Of a stretch of 64,000 nucleotides of DNA, positions 1 to 7,608 are shown piece after piece. Position 1 is the first letter of the stretch, and each line of letters begins with the position of its first letter. A program made the translations under genes and the position numbers. The notes under the pieces are model-generated. The model had not been told where the DNA came from. It did not search any database and saw nothing but the letters and a program-made list of their open reading frames with translations. Origin of the DNA: JABDNZ01 sp050049805 (GTDB lineage Bacteria > Gemmatimonadota > Gemmatimonadetes > Longimicrobiales > Gaopeijiaceae); the NCBI GenBank assembly GCA_050049805.1, contig JASFVN010000001.1:16469-80468 (forward strand), read 5' to 3'.

Positions 1-350
1 CCGTTCTGGTGCTGTCCGGCGCCCAGGTCAAATCCCTCTGCGACGAGTTGGCGGACCGCAGGGGTGCCCCTATCTCCGGGTTCAGCTTCCGAATGGAGAC
101 CCGGGAAGATCGGCGGATCGCCGCCGATATTCGCATCGGGGGTGAGCCCCTGGACCCGGAGGCTGAGTACCACCTGGTTACGAACGACTACATGGCCAAC
201 GGGGGCGACTCCTACCCTTCCCTGATGAACCCCTTGGTCCGGATCGATCTGCCGGTTCTTCTCAGAGACGCCTTCATCGACTATGTGAAGCACAAGGGAG
301 TTATCGAGCCCGAGCTGGAGGGCCGCATAACGGGAGGGATCGGGCGATGA
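1..350 (+). CDS. 5'-nucleotidase C-terminal domain protein (5' end cut off)
   Basis: This is the end of a gene that starts before the window; the reading frame is open to base 3. The visible residues match the substrate-binding C-terminal domain of the 5'-nucleotidase/UshA family, with the characteristic stretch TNDYMANGGDSY at about residues 58-69 of the visible part. In the family this domain stacks the nucleotide base and pairs with a dimetal phosphatase domain. Here the phosphatase domain lies in the next gene, which overlaps this one by four bases (ATGA at 347-350), so the two are probably translated together and work as one nucleotidase. Whether a signal peptide exists cannot be seen. 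Confidence 0.85.
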   Translation, partial: VLVLSGAQVKSLCDELADRRGAPISGFSFRMETREDRRIAADIRIGGEPLDPEAEYHLVTNDYMANGGDSYPSLMNPLVRIDLPVLLRDAFIDYVKHKGVIEPELEGRITGGIGR

Positions 351-1321
351 GGAGACGTAGATTCCTGAAGCTGGCCGGAGCGGGAGCAGCCGGCACCCTC
401 CTGACGCCGGGATGGGGACGCGGAGCCAGGATCCGCGAGGACCAGGTCCGATTGGTCATCCTGCATACGAACGACACTCACTCCCGCATGGACCCATTCC
501 CCATGGATGGGGGCCCCTACGAAGGCCTGGGGGGTGCTGCCCGTCGAGCTACTCTGATTCGTCGCATTCGGGAGGAGCACTCCAATGTCCTCCTCCTGGA
601 TTCCGGCGACATTTTTCAGGGCACACCCTATTTCAACTTCTTCAAGGGCGAGATCGAATTCAAAGCCATGTCGGCCATGGAGTACGATGTGGCCACCATC
701 GGCAACCACGACTTCGACAACGGAGTGGATGGACTGGTGGAGATGATGCCCTACGCCACCTTCCAGTTCGTCTCCACCAACTACGAGATGGCTGGATCAC
801 CCCTGCATCCCCATGTGGAGCCCTGGGTTATCAGGGATGTAGGAGGTGTAAAGGTAGGGATCTTCGGCCTGGGAATCGCCTTCGAGGGACTGGTTCTTCC
901 CGGCCTCCACGAGGGAGTGTCTTACGAGGATCCTTTTGTGACGTCACGTCTGGCCGTGGACCACCTGAGAAGAGAAGGCTGCGCTCTGGTGATCTGCCTT
1001 TCCCACCTCGGATACCGCTACAGCGAGGACCGACCCTCTGACACTCTACTGGCCCAGCGGGTCGAAGGTATCGACCTGATCCTGGGTGGACACACCCACA
1101 CCTTCATGGATCGGCCCGATGTCTACGACCATCCGGGCGGAGGGCGAACTGTCGTGAATCAGGTTGGATGGGCCGGAATGCGTTTGGGTCGAATCGACGT
1201 ATTGATGGGCCCCGAGGCAAGCCAGCCGCCGGTCCGAAACAGATGGGTAGGAACGGGCACCACGCACCGTCCCAAATCCTGGGCCTGGAACTCCTACGGC
1301 GTGGACGCTGAGCTGGACTGA
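347..1321 (+). CDS. Tat-exported metallophosphatase, N-terminal half of a split 5'-nucleotidase
   Basis: A 324-residue protein that begins with a twin-arginine type leader (MRRRRFLKLAGAGAAG). It carries the calcineurin-like metal-binding motifs of 5'-nucleotidases in order: HTNDTH near residue 40, DSGDIFQG near 85, GNHDFD near 121 and GGHTHT near 247. It ends after the phosphatase domain and lacks the usual C-terminal binding domain, which is encoded just upstream. Expected role: periplasmic dephosphorylation of nucleotides for salvage of nucleoside and phosphate. The ATG overlaps the stop of the upstream gene, indicating translational coupling. Start choice is supported by that overlap and by the leader. 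Confidence 0.9.
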   Translation: MRRRRFLKLAGAGAAGTLLTPGWGRGARIREDQVRLVILHTNDTHSRMDPFPMDGGPYEGLGGAARRATLIRRIREEHSNVLLLDSGDIFQGTPYFNFFKGEIEFKAMSAMEYDVATIGNHDFDNGVDGLVEMMPYATFQFVSTNYEMAGSPLHPHVEPWVIRDVGGVKVGIFGLGIAFEGLVLPGLHEGVSYEDPFVTSRLAVDHLRREGCALVICLSHLGYRYSEDRPSDTLLAQRVEGIDLILGGHTHTFMDRPDVYDHPGGGRTVVNQVGWAGMRLGRIDVLMGPEASQPPVRNRWVGTGTTHRPKSWAWNSYGVDAELD

Positions 1322-1324
1322 GGC

Positions 1325-1897
1325 TCAGTCCTTCCTCAGATCCTCACCCCGGATCCCGAGGGCTTCCCCCACCTCTCGCATCCCATCAATGACGTTCTGT
1401 ATGTGCTCCGCCCGGTCCAGGCCGACGAGCTTGATTCCCCGGGCCACCTGATCCCGGTCCACACCGGCGGCGAAGGCCTTGTCCTTCAGCTTCTTCACCA
1501 CCGACTTGGGTTTGATGTCGTCGATCCCATTCGGGCGCATGAGGCAGGCCGCATGGATCAAGCCGCTGATCTCGTCACAGGCATAAAGGACACGGTCCAG
1601 GTTCGTCTCCGGTTCGACCCCGGTGTACTCGGGCCGGTGCGCCAGGACAGCGTGGACTACTTCCTCCGGATACCCTGCCTCTTTCAGGGCTTCCACCCCC
1701 TCCATGGGGTGTACGTCGGGGTGCTTCTCCCAATCCAGATCGTGAAGGAGTCCCGCCAGCCCCCACACCTCTTCGTCGGCCCCCATTTTCCTGGCATAGT
1801 ATCGAACCGCCGCTTCCACGGCGTACATGTGCTTTCTCAGCCCTTCGTTCTCCACCCACTCGTGAAGCAGAGCCAGGGCATCGTCTCGATCAGGCAT
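1325..1897 (-). CDS. HD-domain phosphohydrolase
   Basis: A 190-residue cytosolic protein with an HDIG-type domain. Metal-binding elements are visible: H23 in the first helix, the HD pair in GLLHDLDWEKH at about residues 50-60, a further H in HRPEY and a D in YACDEISG near residue 108. The family hydrolyses phosphomonoesters or nucleotides; the substrate cannot be told from the sequence. The gene converges on the nucleotidase gene with only three bases between stops. The putative start has only a weak ribosome site. Confidence 0.8.
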   Translation of the reverse strand: MPDRDDALALLHEWVENEGLRKHMYAVEAAVRYYARKMGADEEVWGLAGLLHDLDWEKHPDVHPMEGVEALKEAGYPEEVVHAVLAHRPEYTGVEPETNLDRVLYACDEISGLIHAACLMRPNGIDDIKPKSVVKKLKDKAFAAGVDRDQVARGIKLVGLDRAEHIQNVIDGMREVGEALGIRGEDLRKD

Positions 1898-1972
1898 GGT
1901 GTTGATTTCGCGTCCTTCCGTTGTTGTTCGTCATCCCCGTTCGTCCCCGGGGGCTTGGGCGGTGAATCGCCC

Positions 1973-3886
1973 CTATTCGTCGAGCCTGGATATGATCCGC
2001 CGATTGCGTTGGTTGAGGGGATCTCTGCCCTCCGGCGTGTAGAGGTAGTCCAGCCGATCCCTATAGAAGTCCCGAACCTTCCGCCGCACCAGCTTCAAGG
2101 AGCTGTTCAAAAGGAGGTTCTCCTCCGTGAAGGGAGCCCCGAGAATGGCGAAAGCCGAGGGAAGCCATTCGGTTTCGAACAGGCCCTCCCGAGAGCCGCC
2201 TTTCCGAAAGGAGTCGACCTCCCCCTGGAAGAGCCCGATGGCCGCCTCCTGCCCCTCGTCCGACTCACATTCCAATCCCTTCTCCGCCAGCCATTCCCTC
2301 AGCCGCTCCCGGTTGGGCACAATCAGGGCCACCGTATAGGGATCGTGATCGTTGTGGAGCATGACCTGATCGATGAAAGGCGTCCCGGCCACCAAAGCCT
2401 CCTCGATCCCTTCCGGACTGTACTTCTCTCCAGTCCCGTTGATGAGGAGGCTTTTCACCCGCCCCAGGACGTAGAGATATCCATCCGAATCGACGTAGCC
2501 CAAATCACCTGTGTGGAGCCATCCGTTCCGGATGGTCTTGGCCGTCGCCTTCTCGTTTCGCCAATACCCGGCCATGACGTTCTCGCCCCTCACCACGATC
2601 TCGCCCTTCCTTCCTACCGGAAGGTCGTCCCCCTTTTCGTCGCAGATCCGAAGCTCCAGATCCGGGACCAACCTTCCTGAGCTACCAAATTTGTGGGCCT
2701 CGGGAGTGTTTGCGGAGATGATGGGAGCAGCTTCCGACAGCCCGTATCCCTGGTACATGGGAATTCCGATGGCGTAGAAGAATCGCTGCATCTCCACGTC
2801 CAGCATTGCGGCGCCACTGATGAAGAACTCCAACCGTCCACCGAACTCCTCTCGGACCTTGGAAAAGATCAAGCGGTCGAAGATCTTGTGGACGGGGGCT
2901 CGCAAGGCTCTCAGTCCCCTGCCCCGGTCCCAGCCGTCCCCGATGTAGGCATAGGCGTTCTTCAAGGCTCGTTGGAAAAGCTTCTCCACCCGAGGACCCT
3001 TCTGCCGAATCCCCTTCTCCACATTTTTTCGGAAATTCGCAGCCAGGGCCGGAACGCTCAACATGAAGTGGGGCCTCACCTCCTTGATGTTGACGGGCAC
3101 GTTCCGGAGATAATCCATGGCCGAGTTTCCAGGCTGGACAGCTGCCAGTTTCGCACCGTAGTGCATCATGATGTAGATGCCCACAGTGTGGCCGAAGGCG
3201 TGATCCCAGGGGATAATGATGAGGGATCTCCAATAGGGTTGGATCTCCTTCACCATGGCCGCCCCCTGGGCCACGTTCGCCGTGTAGTTCCTGTGGGTGA
3301 GGACGATCCCCTTCGGGTCGGCTGTCGTCCCGGAAGTGTAGCTGATGGTGGCAGGATCGTCTTCTCCGACTCCTCGGTAGACGGCCTCGAATTCCTGCCG
3401 ATTGCCGGCCAGCCACCGATCTCCCATGGTCAGGACCCGGCCCACTTCCATCTCGTCGGAATCCTTCGCTGCCCCGTCCAGTAGGATGATGGTCTCCAGG
3501 TCCGGGAGGTCCTTCTTGATGGCTTCCACCTTGGGAGCCTGGTTTCCGGAGACGATGGCCATGCGGCAGCCCGAATGGGCCAGCCGGAACTTCAGCTCCG
3601 TGGGTTCGTTGATCTTTACCGAGATTGGGACGTTGATGGCCCCCGCGTAGAAGATCCCCAATTCGGCAATGACCCAGAGGTTCCGACCTTCGCTGATGAC
3701 CGAGATCCGATCACCCTTCCGGACCCCCAAGGCCAGGAGCCCCGCTGCAAACCGATGGACTTGCTCCCGCGTCTCTGCGTAGGTGAGTTCCTCGTAATGA
3801 TCGTCCGGCTTCTCCAGGAGGTAGACCTCGTCGGAAAACTCCTCGGCCCGGGTCTCCATCAAGTCGATGAGGGTACGAGGTTCCAT
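1973..3886 (-). CDS. Long-chain fatty acid--CoA ligase (AMP-binding)
   Basis: A 637-residue ANL-superfamily ligase that activates a fatty acid through an acyl-adenylate to acyl-CoA. Motifs seen in order: P-loop YTSGTTADPKGIVLTHRN, the GYGLSEAAP motif A5, the WLHTGDLGYVDSDGYLYV core and the hinge GRVKSLLINGTGEKYSPEGIE that places the C-terminal lid lysine region. The length and the long linker fit the long-chain (FadD15/FACS) group rather than acetyl-CoA synthetase. I chose the ATG at 3886 because GAGGA sits six bases upstream; an in-frame ATG at 3898 and longer extensions to 4036 exist but lack conserved sequence. No beta-oxidation genes are adjacent. Confidence 0.9.
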   Translation of the reverse strand: MEPRTLIDLMETRAEEFSDEVYLLEKPDDHYEELTYAETREQVHRFAAGLLALGVRKGDRISVISEGRNLWVIAELGIFYAGAINVPISVKINEPTELKFRLAHSGCRMAIVSGNQAPKVEAIKKDLPDLETIILLDGAAKDSDEMEVGRVLTMGDRWLAGNRQEFEAVYRGVGEDDPATISYTSGTTADPKGIVLTHRNYTANVAQGAAMVKEIQPYWRSLIIIPWDHAFGHTVGIYIMMHYGAKLAAVQPGNSAMDYLRNVPVNIKEVRPHFMLSVPALAANFRKNVEKGIRQKGPRVEKLFQRALKNAYAYIGDGWDRGRGLRALRAPVHKIFDRLIFSKVREEFGGRLEFFISGAAMLDVEMQRFFYAIGIPMYQGYGLSEAAPIISANTPEAHKFGSSGRLVPDLELRICDEKGDDLPVGRKGEIVVRGENVMAGYWRNEKATAKTIRNGWLHTGDLGYVDSDGYLYVLGRVKSLLINGTGEKYSPEGIEEALVAGTPFIDQVMLHNDHDPYTVALIVPNRERLREWLAEKGLECESDEGQEAAIGLFQGEVDSFRKGGSREGLFETEWLPSAFAILGAPFTEENLLLNSSLKLVRRKVRDFYRDRLDYLYTPEGRDPLNQRNRRIISRLDE

Positions 3887-4112
3887 TGTCGTCCTCATAG
3901 GCGTTGGTCGGGGCATGTCCGGTCTTTGCTGGCCACGGCTTTCCAGCATGCTTAAGGGCGGTTGGAGGCCAGAGCAAGGGCGCAGAGTCTGGAGCTGACT
4001 GAACCCGCCACGTCGGAGGGCCCGGTTGACGCTCAATCCGGGCGTCTACTATCCTCCCTTCCGACCTCACGGGCAGTCCGCGACCCGCAGCTCATTCATG
4101 GGAGCACCCGTC

Positions 4113-6272
4113 ATGATCCGTTTTCTCCTCCTCGGTCTTCTCTTTCTCACACCAGCCCTTGCCGCCCAGGAAGCCCCAGCTGAAGCTGGACGGGCCTTCA
4201 CTCCGGAAGATTGGTACCGAATTACCCATGTCTCGTCCCCGGCCATGTCCCCGGACGGGAAGTACGTGGCGTTCACGGTTACCACGGTGAACGAGGAGGA
4301 GAACCTCCGCCACTCCGAGGTATGGATGGTATCCACGTCCGGAGGGGATCCCGTCCGCCTCACCTCTCCAGGTACCGAAAGCTCCAGCCCTCGCTGGTCG
4401 GAAGATGGGACTCACCTCTTCTTCTCCTCCCGGCGACCGGGGGGGGACGGCAACACCTGGGTCCTGAGGATGGACGGAAAGAGGATGGGAGAAGCCTTCC
4501 AAATGGATGAAGAGCGCCGGGGCTCTGAACCGGCCGATGGCTCATTTGTGGTATGGACAGCGGCCGGGGAAGACGAGGCCGCAGAGGGAGAAGAGGACCA
4601 GGAGGATCGGGAGAGGGATCCTTTCGCCCGCATGCAACCCATGGCAAGGCCTCCATTGGGAAGCATCACGGAGCCGGTGGATCCTCAGCGGTTCGACGGC
4701 ATGCACATCGTGGACTTTCCGTATAAAAGGAACGGAAGGGGGTTTACTCCGAATCGTCAGGAGCCCCGGACCTACGAAGCCTCCCAGATCTGGAAACAGC
4801 TGGATGGTGACACTACCGAGGTCCAGCTCACGGATGAGGTCTACTCTCATCAAAGCGCCACGGTATCTCCAGACGGCCGGTGGATCGCCTTCGTGGCGAA
4901 TCCGAGGCTCTTGCCGGATTCAGCACTCCAGGCCGAGCGAGATTCCATCGCCCAACTTCCTTACGATGCTGTCCGGGACGAAGCGCCCCGGAACGACGCG
5001 GATATTTTCGTCATGCCTGCAGAGGGGGGGGAAGCAAGGAGGCTCACCGACGAGAACGGATCAGAGGGTCGGCTGGTTTGGTCTCCCGATTCCAGACAAA
5101 TCGCATACACTTCCCGCCCCGAGCGAACATCGAACAATCGGATCTGGATCGTCGATGTGGAGGGCGGAGAGCCCAGGAACCTTCTGGGAGACTGGCGCTA
5201 CGAACCAGGAGGTTTCGAATGGATCCCCGATGGCCGGATTGTCATGAGTGCTTCCATCGGCGGTCGCACGGCCCTTTTCCAGGTGGATCCGGAGACCGGA
5301 GACCTGGAAGAAGTCATCTCGGGACGCCGTCGCATCAGCGGGTTCAGTTATGACGACGACTTTCGGCAGGTGGCCTTCGTCGCCACCTCCGTCCACCAGC
5401 CCACGGAACTCTTCATCGCAGATCTGGATGGAACGAATGAGCGTCGACTCACCGGTTTCAACGACGAACTGAACGAGGAGATCGCCTGGCCCAAGGCCGA
5501 CCGATTCACCTTCGAGTCTGTGGGAGGTATGGAGATCGAGGCGTGGCTCCAATATCCCCACGGGTACCAGGGTGGAGAGCGGTACCCTCTGGTCCTCTAC
5601 ATCCACGGCGGTCCCCATTCCGCATATGGGGAAGGGTGGTTCGACGAGTTCCACAACCTGACGGGCGCCGGGATGTTCGTTCTCTATACGAATCCCCGGG
5701 GGTCCAGCGGCTACGGAGCCGACTTCACCTACTCCACCCGGGGTCGATGGGGTATGGAGGACTACGAAGATCTCATGAAGGCCGTGGATATCGTGATCGA
5801 GAGGCCGGACGTTGATCCCGAGAGGTTGGGAGTAACAGGTGGAAGCTACGGCGGGTTCATGACTGCCTGGATCACCACCAGGACCGACCGTTTTGAAGCG
5901 GCCCAGACCGACCGGATGATCTGCAACTGGTTCTCCTGGTACGGGACTTCCGAGGCCCAGGGCTTGACGGAGTTCGAATTCTACGGCAAACCCTGGGACA
6001 ACCCGGAGCTATACTGGGAGCTGTCGCCCATCAAACACGTGGCCAACGTCACCACACCCACCCTTATCGTGCAATCGGAGGAGGACCATAGAACCCCGAT
6101 GACGGACGCCGAGCAGTGGTTCATGTCTCTGAAGAAACAGGGTGTGCCGGTAGAGTTTATGCGGTATCCCAGGTCCACACACGACTTGTCCCGGACCGGC
6201 GAGCCCTGGCTCCTTGTTGACCGGCTCGGCCGACTCCGGGACTGGTTCACCCACTGGTTGATGGAGGGCTAG
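4113..6272 (+). CDS. Secreted S9 family prolyl oligopeptidase / acylaminoacyl peptidase
   Basis: A 719-residue exported serine peptidase. It has a signal peptide (MIRFLLLGLLFLTPALAAQ), then a TolB/WD40-like beta-propeller with repeated SPDGKYVAF-type blades, an acidic insert at about residues 155-170, and a C-terminal alpha/beta hydrolase. The triad is visible: Ser578 in GGSYGGFM, Asp658 in SEEDHRTP and His690 in STHDLS. The family cleaves short peptides, often releasing dipeptides or acyl-amino acids. The ATG at 4113 is chosen because it directly begins the signal peptide and has GGAG nine bases before; upstream in-frame sequence is not conserved in character. It ends eight bases from a convergent gene. 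Confidence 0.93.
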   Translation: MIRFLLLGLLFLTPALAAQEAPAEAGRAFTPEDWYRITHVSSPAMSPDGKYVAFTVTTVNEEENLRHSEVWMVSTSGGDPVRLTSPGTESSSPRWSEDGTHLFFSSRRPGGDGNTWVLRMDGKRMGEAFQMDEERRGSEPADGSFVVWTAAGEDEAAEGEEDQEDRERDPFARMQPMARPPLGSITEPVDPQRFDGMHIVDFPYKRNGRGFTPNRQEPRTYEASQIWKQLDGDTTEVQLTDEVYSHQSATVSPDGRWIAFVANPRLLPDSALQAERDSIAQLPYDAVRDEAPRNDADIFVMPAEGGEARRLTDENGSEGRLVWSPDSRQIAYTSRPERTSNNRIWIVDVEGGEPRNLLGDWRYEPGGFEWIPDGRIVMSASIGGRTALFQVDPETGDLEEVISGRRRISGFSYDDDFRQVAFVATSVHQPTELFIADLDGTNERRLTGFNDELNEEIAWPKADRFTFESVGGMEIEAWLQYPHGYQGGERYPLVLYIHGGPHSAYGEGWFDEFHNLTGAGMFVLYTNPRGSSGYGADFTYSTRGRWGMEDYEDLMKAVDIVIERPDVDPERLGVTGGSYGGFMTAWITTRTDRFEAAQTDRMICNWFSWYGTSEAQGLTEFEFYGKPWDNPELYWELSPIKHVANVTTPTLIVQSEEDHRTPMTDAEQWFMSLKKQGVPVEFMRYPRSTHDLSRTGEPWLLVDRLGRLRDWFTHWLMEG

Positions 6273-6279
6273 CGACCCC

Positions 6280-7128
6280 CTAGACGCCGCCGGCGTTCAC
6301 CCGAAGCTCTTTCACGGCGATGGTGACCTCCATGCCTTCACCGCCGCCGCCGAGCATACTCTCCATCTGCTCGATCTGACCTTGGATCATCCCACGCATG
6401 GATTCGGGGATGCTCTCCATCTGGGCTCGCATCTGCTCGAGCTGTTGGCGCAGTTCCTCCTGGTCCACGTCGGCAGCCTCCATCATCCCCGAAGTGATGA
6501 CCCGGGTGACGAAGGGATGGACATAACCATCGACTTCCCGGTAATCCTCCATGAACATGGTCATCTGGATCGGGGAGTAGCTTCCATCCTGCCCCCTCAT
6601 CTCCCCGTCCATCTCCACTTTTCGCAGAAGGAGATCATCCTCGCTCATGGAATACTGGAAGGAGCTCGGTCGGAAGTCCTCGGCTCCTTGTTCACTGCCC
6701 GGCATTCGAGGCAACTCGAGGCCGGTGAAGTCGTCAATGCGGAAGACGAGCACCTCGTTCCCTTCCAGCTCATCCCTGCCGACCAGTTGAGTCCGTTCAA
6801 TCCAGGCCTCTTGAAAGGGGTTGGACCAGTCGGGCTGAACCATGTCCTGAGGCATGGTCTGGGTCATCCCGGCCGCGGTTACTGAGACGGGCATGAGAAC
6901 CGGTGTGCCACCGATTTCTTGTTTTTCCATGTACATGCTCATCTCCATGCCCATCGTTTCCTGGACGATGGTCACGTTCTCCACCCCAGCGAGGCGCTCC
7001 GCCTGAGCCTCCATGGCCCGCCTCATGAGGGCCTGGGCATCCTGAGCCACGATGCTGCCAGGAAAAATGGCCAGGAAAGGAACCGCCAAGGCTACCAGGC
7101 CCAAAGCCTTACGGACTGTCATTGTCAA
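6280..7128 (-). CDS. Secreted methionine-rich protein, LolA-like
   Basis: A 282-residue exported protein with a signal peptide ending near AQDAQ. The mature part looks like the beta-rich proteins related to outer-membrane lipoprotein carriers (LolA/DUF-type), for example in the stretch around GNEVLVFRIDDFTGLEL, but I cannot name a family firmly. It is unusually rich in methionine (for example MGMEMSMYMEKQ near residue 62, and the helix with repeated QM/EQM steps at about residues 225-260). It overlaps the upstream response-regulator gene by four bases (ATGA at 7125-7128), so the two are co-translated. Function unknown; binding of a lipid or a metal are both possible guesses. Confidence 0.6.
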   Translation of the reverse strand: MTMTVRKALGLVALAVPFLAIFPGSIVAQDAQALMRRAMEAQAERLAGVENVTIVQETMGMEMSMYMEKQEIGGTPVLMPVSVTAAGMTQTMPQDMVQPDWSNPFQEAWIERTQLVGRDELEGNEVLVFRIDDFTGLELPRMPGSEQGAEDFRPSSFQYSMSEDDLLLRKVEMDGEMRGQDGSYSPIQMTMFMEDYREVDGYVHPFVTRVITSGMMEAADVDQEELRQQLEQMRAQMESIPESMRGMIQGQIEQMESMLGGGGEGMEVTIAVKELRVNAGGV

Positions 7129-7508
7129 TCCTCCTCACCACCAAGTTGTAGGGTTCTGTCAATCGCCTCCAGGACCTCCTCCCTGGAAAAGGGTTTCTGG
7201 AGGATCTCATCTGCGCCCAGAAGTGATGCATCGCTGAGGGCCTGGTCCCGGGATAGGAGTCCGCCCCCGGACATGGCCAGGACTTTCGCCTCCGGAAAGG
7301 TCTTCCGGATGTGGACCAGAAACTCTATCCCGTCCATTCCTGGCATGAAGATATCGGTGATCACCAGATCGGCGGGTTTCCCCTCGTAGTGGCGAAGGGC
7401 AACCTCGCCGTCAGATGCATCCGTAACCGAATGCCCGGCTCCCTCTAGGATCTTCCTCAAAATCCCCAGGACGCCGGGTTCATCATCGATGATCAGAATG
7501 TCCGCCAT
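7125..7508 (-). CDS. Single-domain response regulator (CheY-like receiver)
   Basis: A 127-residue stand-alone receiver domain. The acidic pair Asp8/Asp9, phospho-acceptor Asp52 (in VITDIFMPGMDG), Ser80 and Lys105 (in LQKPFSREE) are all present, so it should be phosphorylated by a histidine kinase. No DNA-binding or enzymatic output domain follows, and no kinase gene is in the window, so the partner must be elsewhere. The ATG at 7508 starts the receiver fold directly. The stop overlaps the start of the methionine-rich secreted protein. Confidence 0.93.
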   Translation of the reverse strand: MADILIIDDEPGVLGILRKILEGAGHSVTDASDGEVALRHYEGKPADLVITDIFMPGMDGIEFLVHIRKTFPEAKVLAMSGGGLLSRDQALSDASLLGADEILQKPFSREEVLEAIDRTLQLGGEED

Positions 7509-7608
7509 CTTCGCATTCTCCCCGCAACGACGACCTCGGCCGTTCCCGAGCGAGCCGTGGTCCAATCCATTAAACTCTAATCAGGCCAGAGCCTTGGCAA
7601 TCTCCTCG

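Noticed and set aside
1403..2680. A 425-codon open frame on the plus strand
   Set aside because: It spans two minus-strand genes (HD phosphohydrolase and acyl-CoA ligase) with strong motifs and shows no family features of its own.
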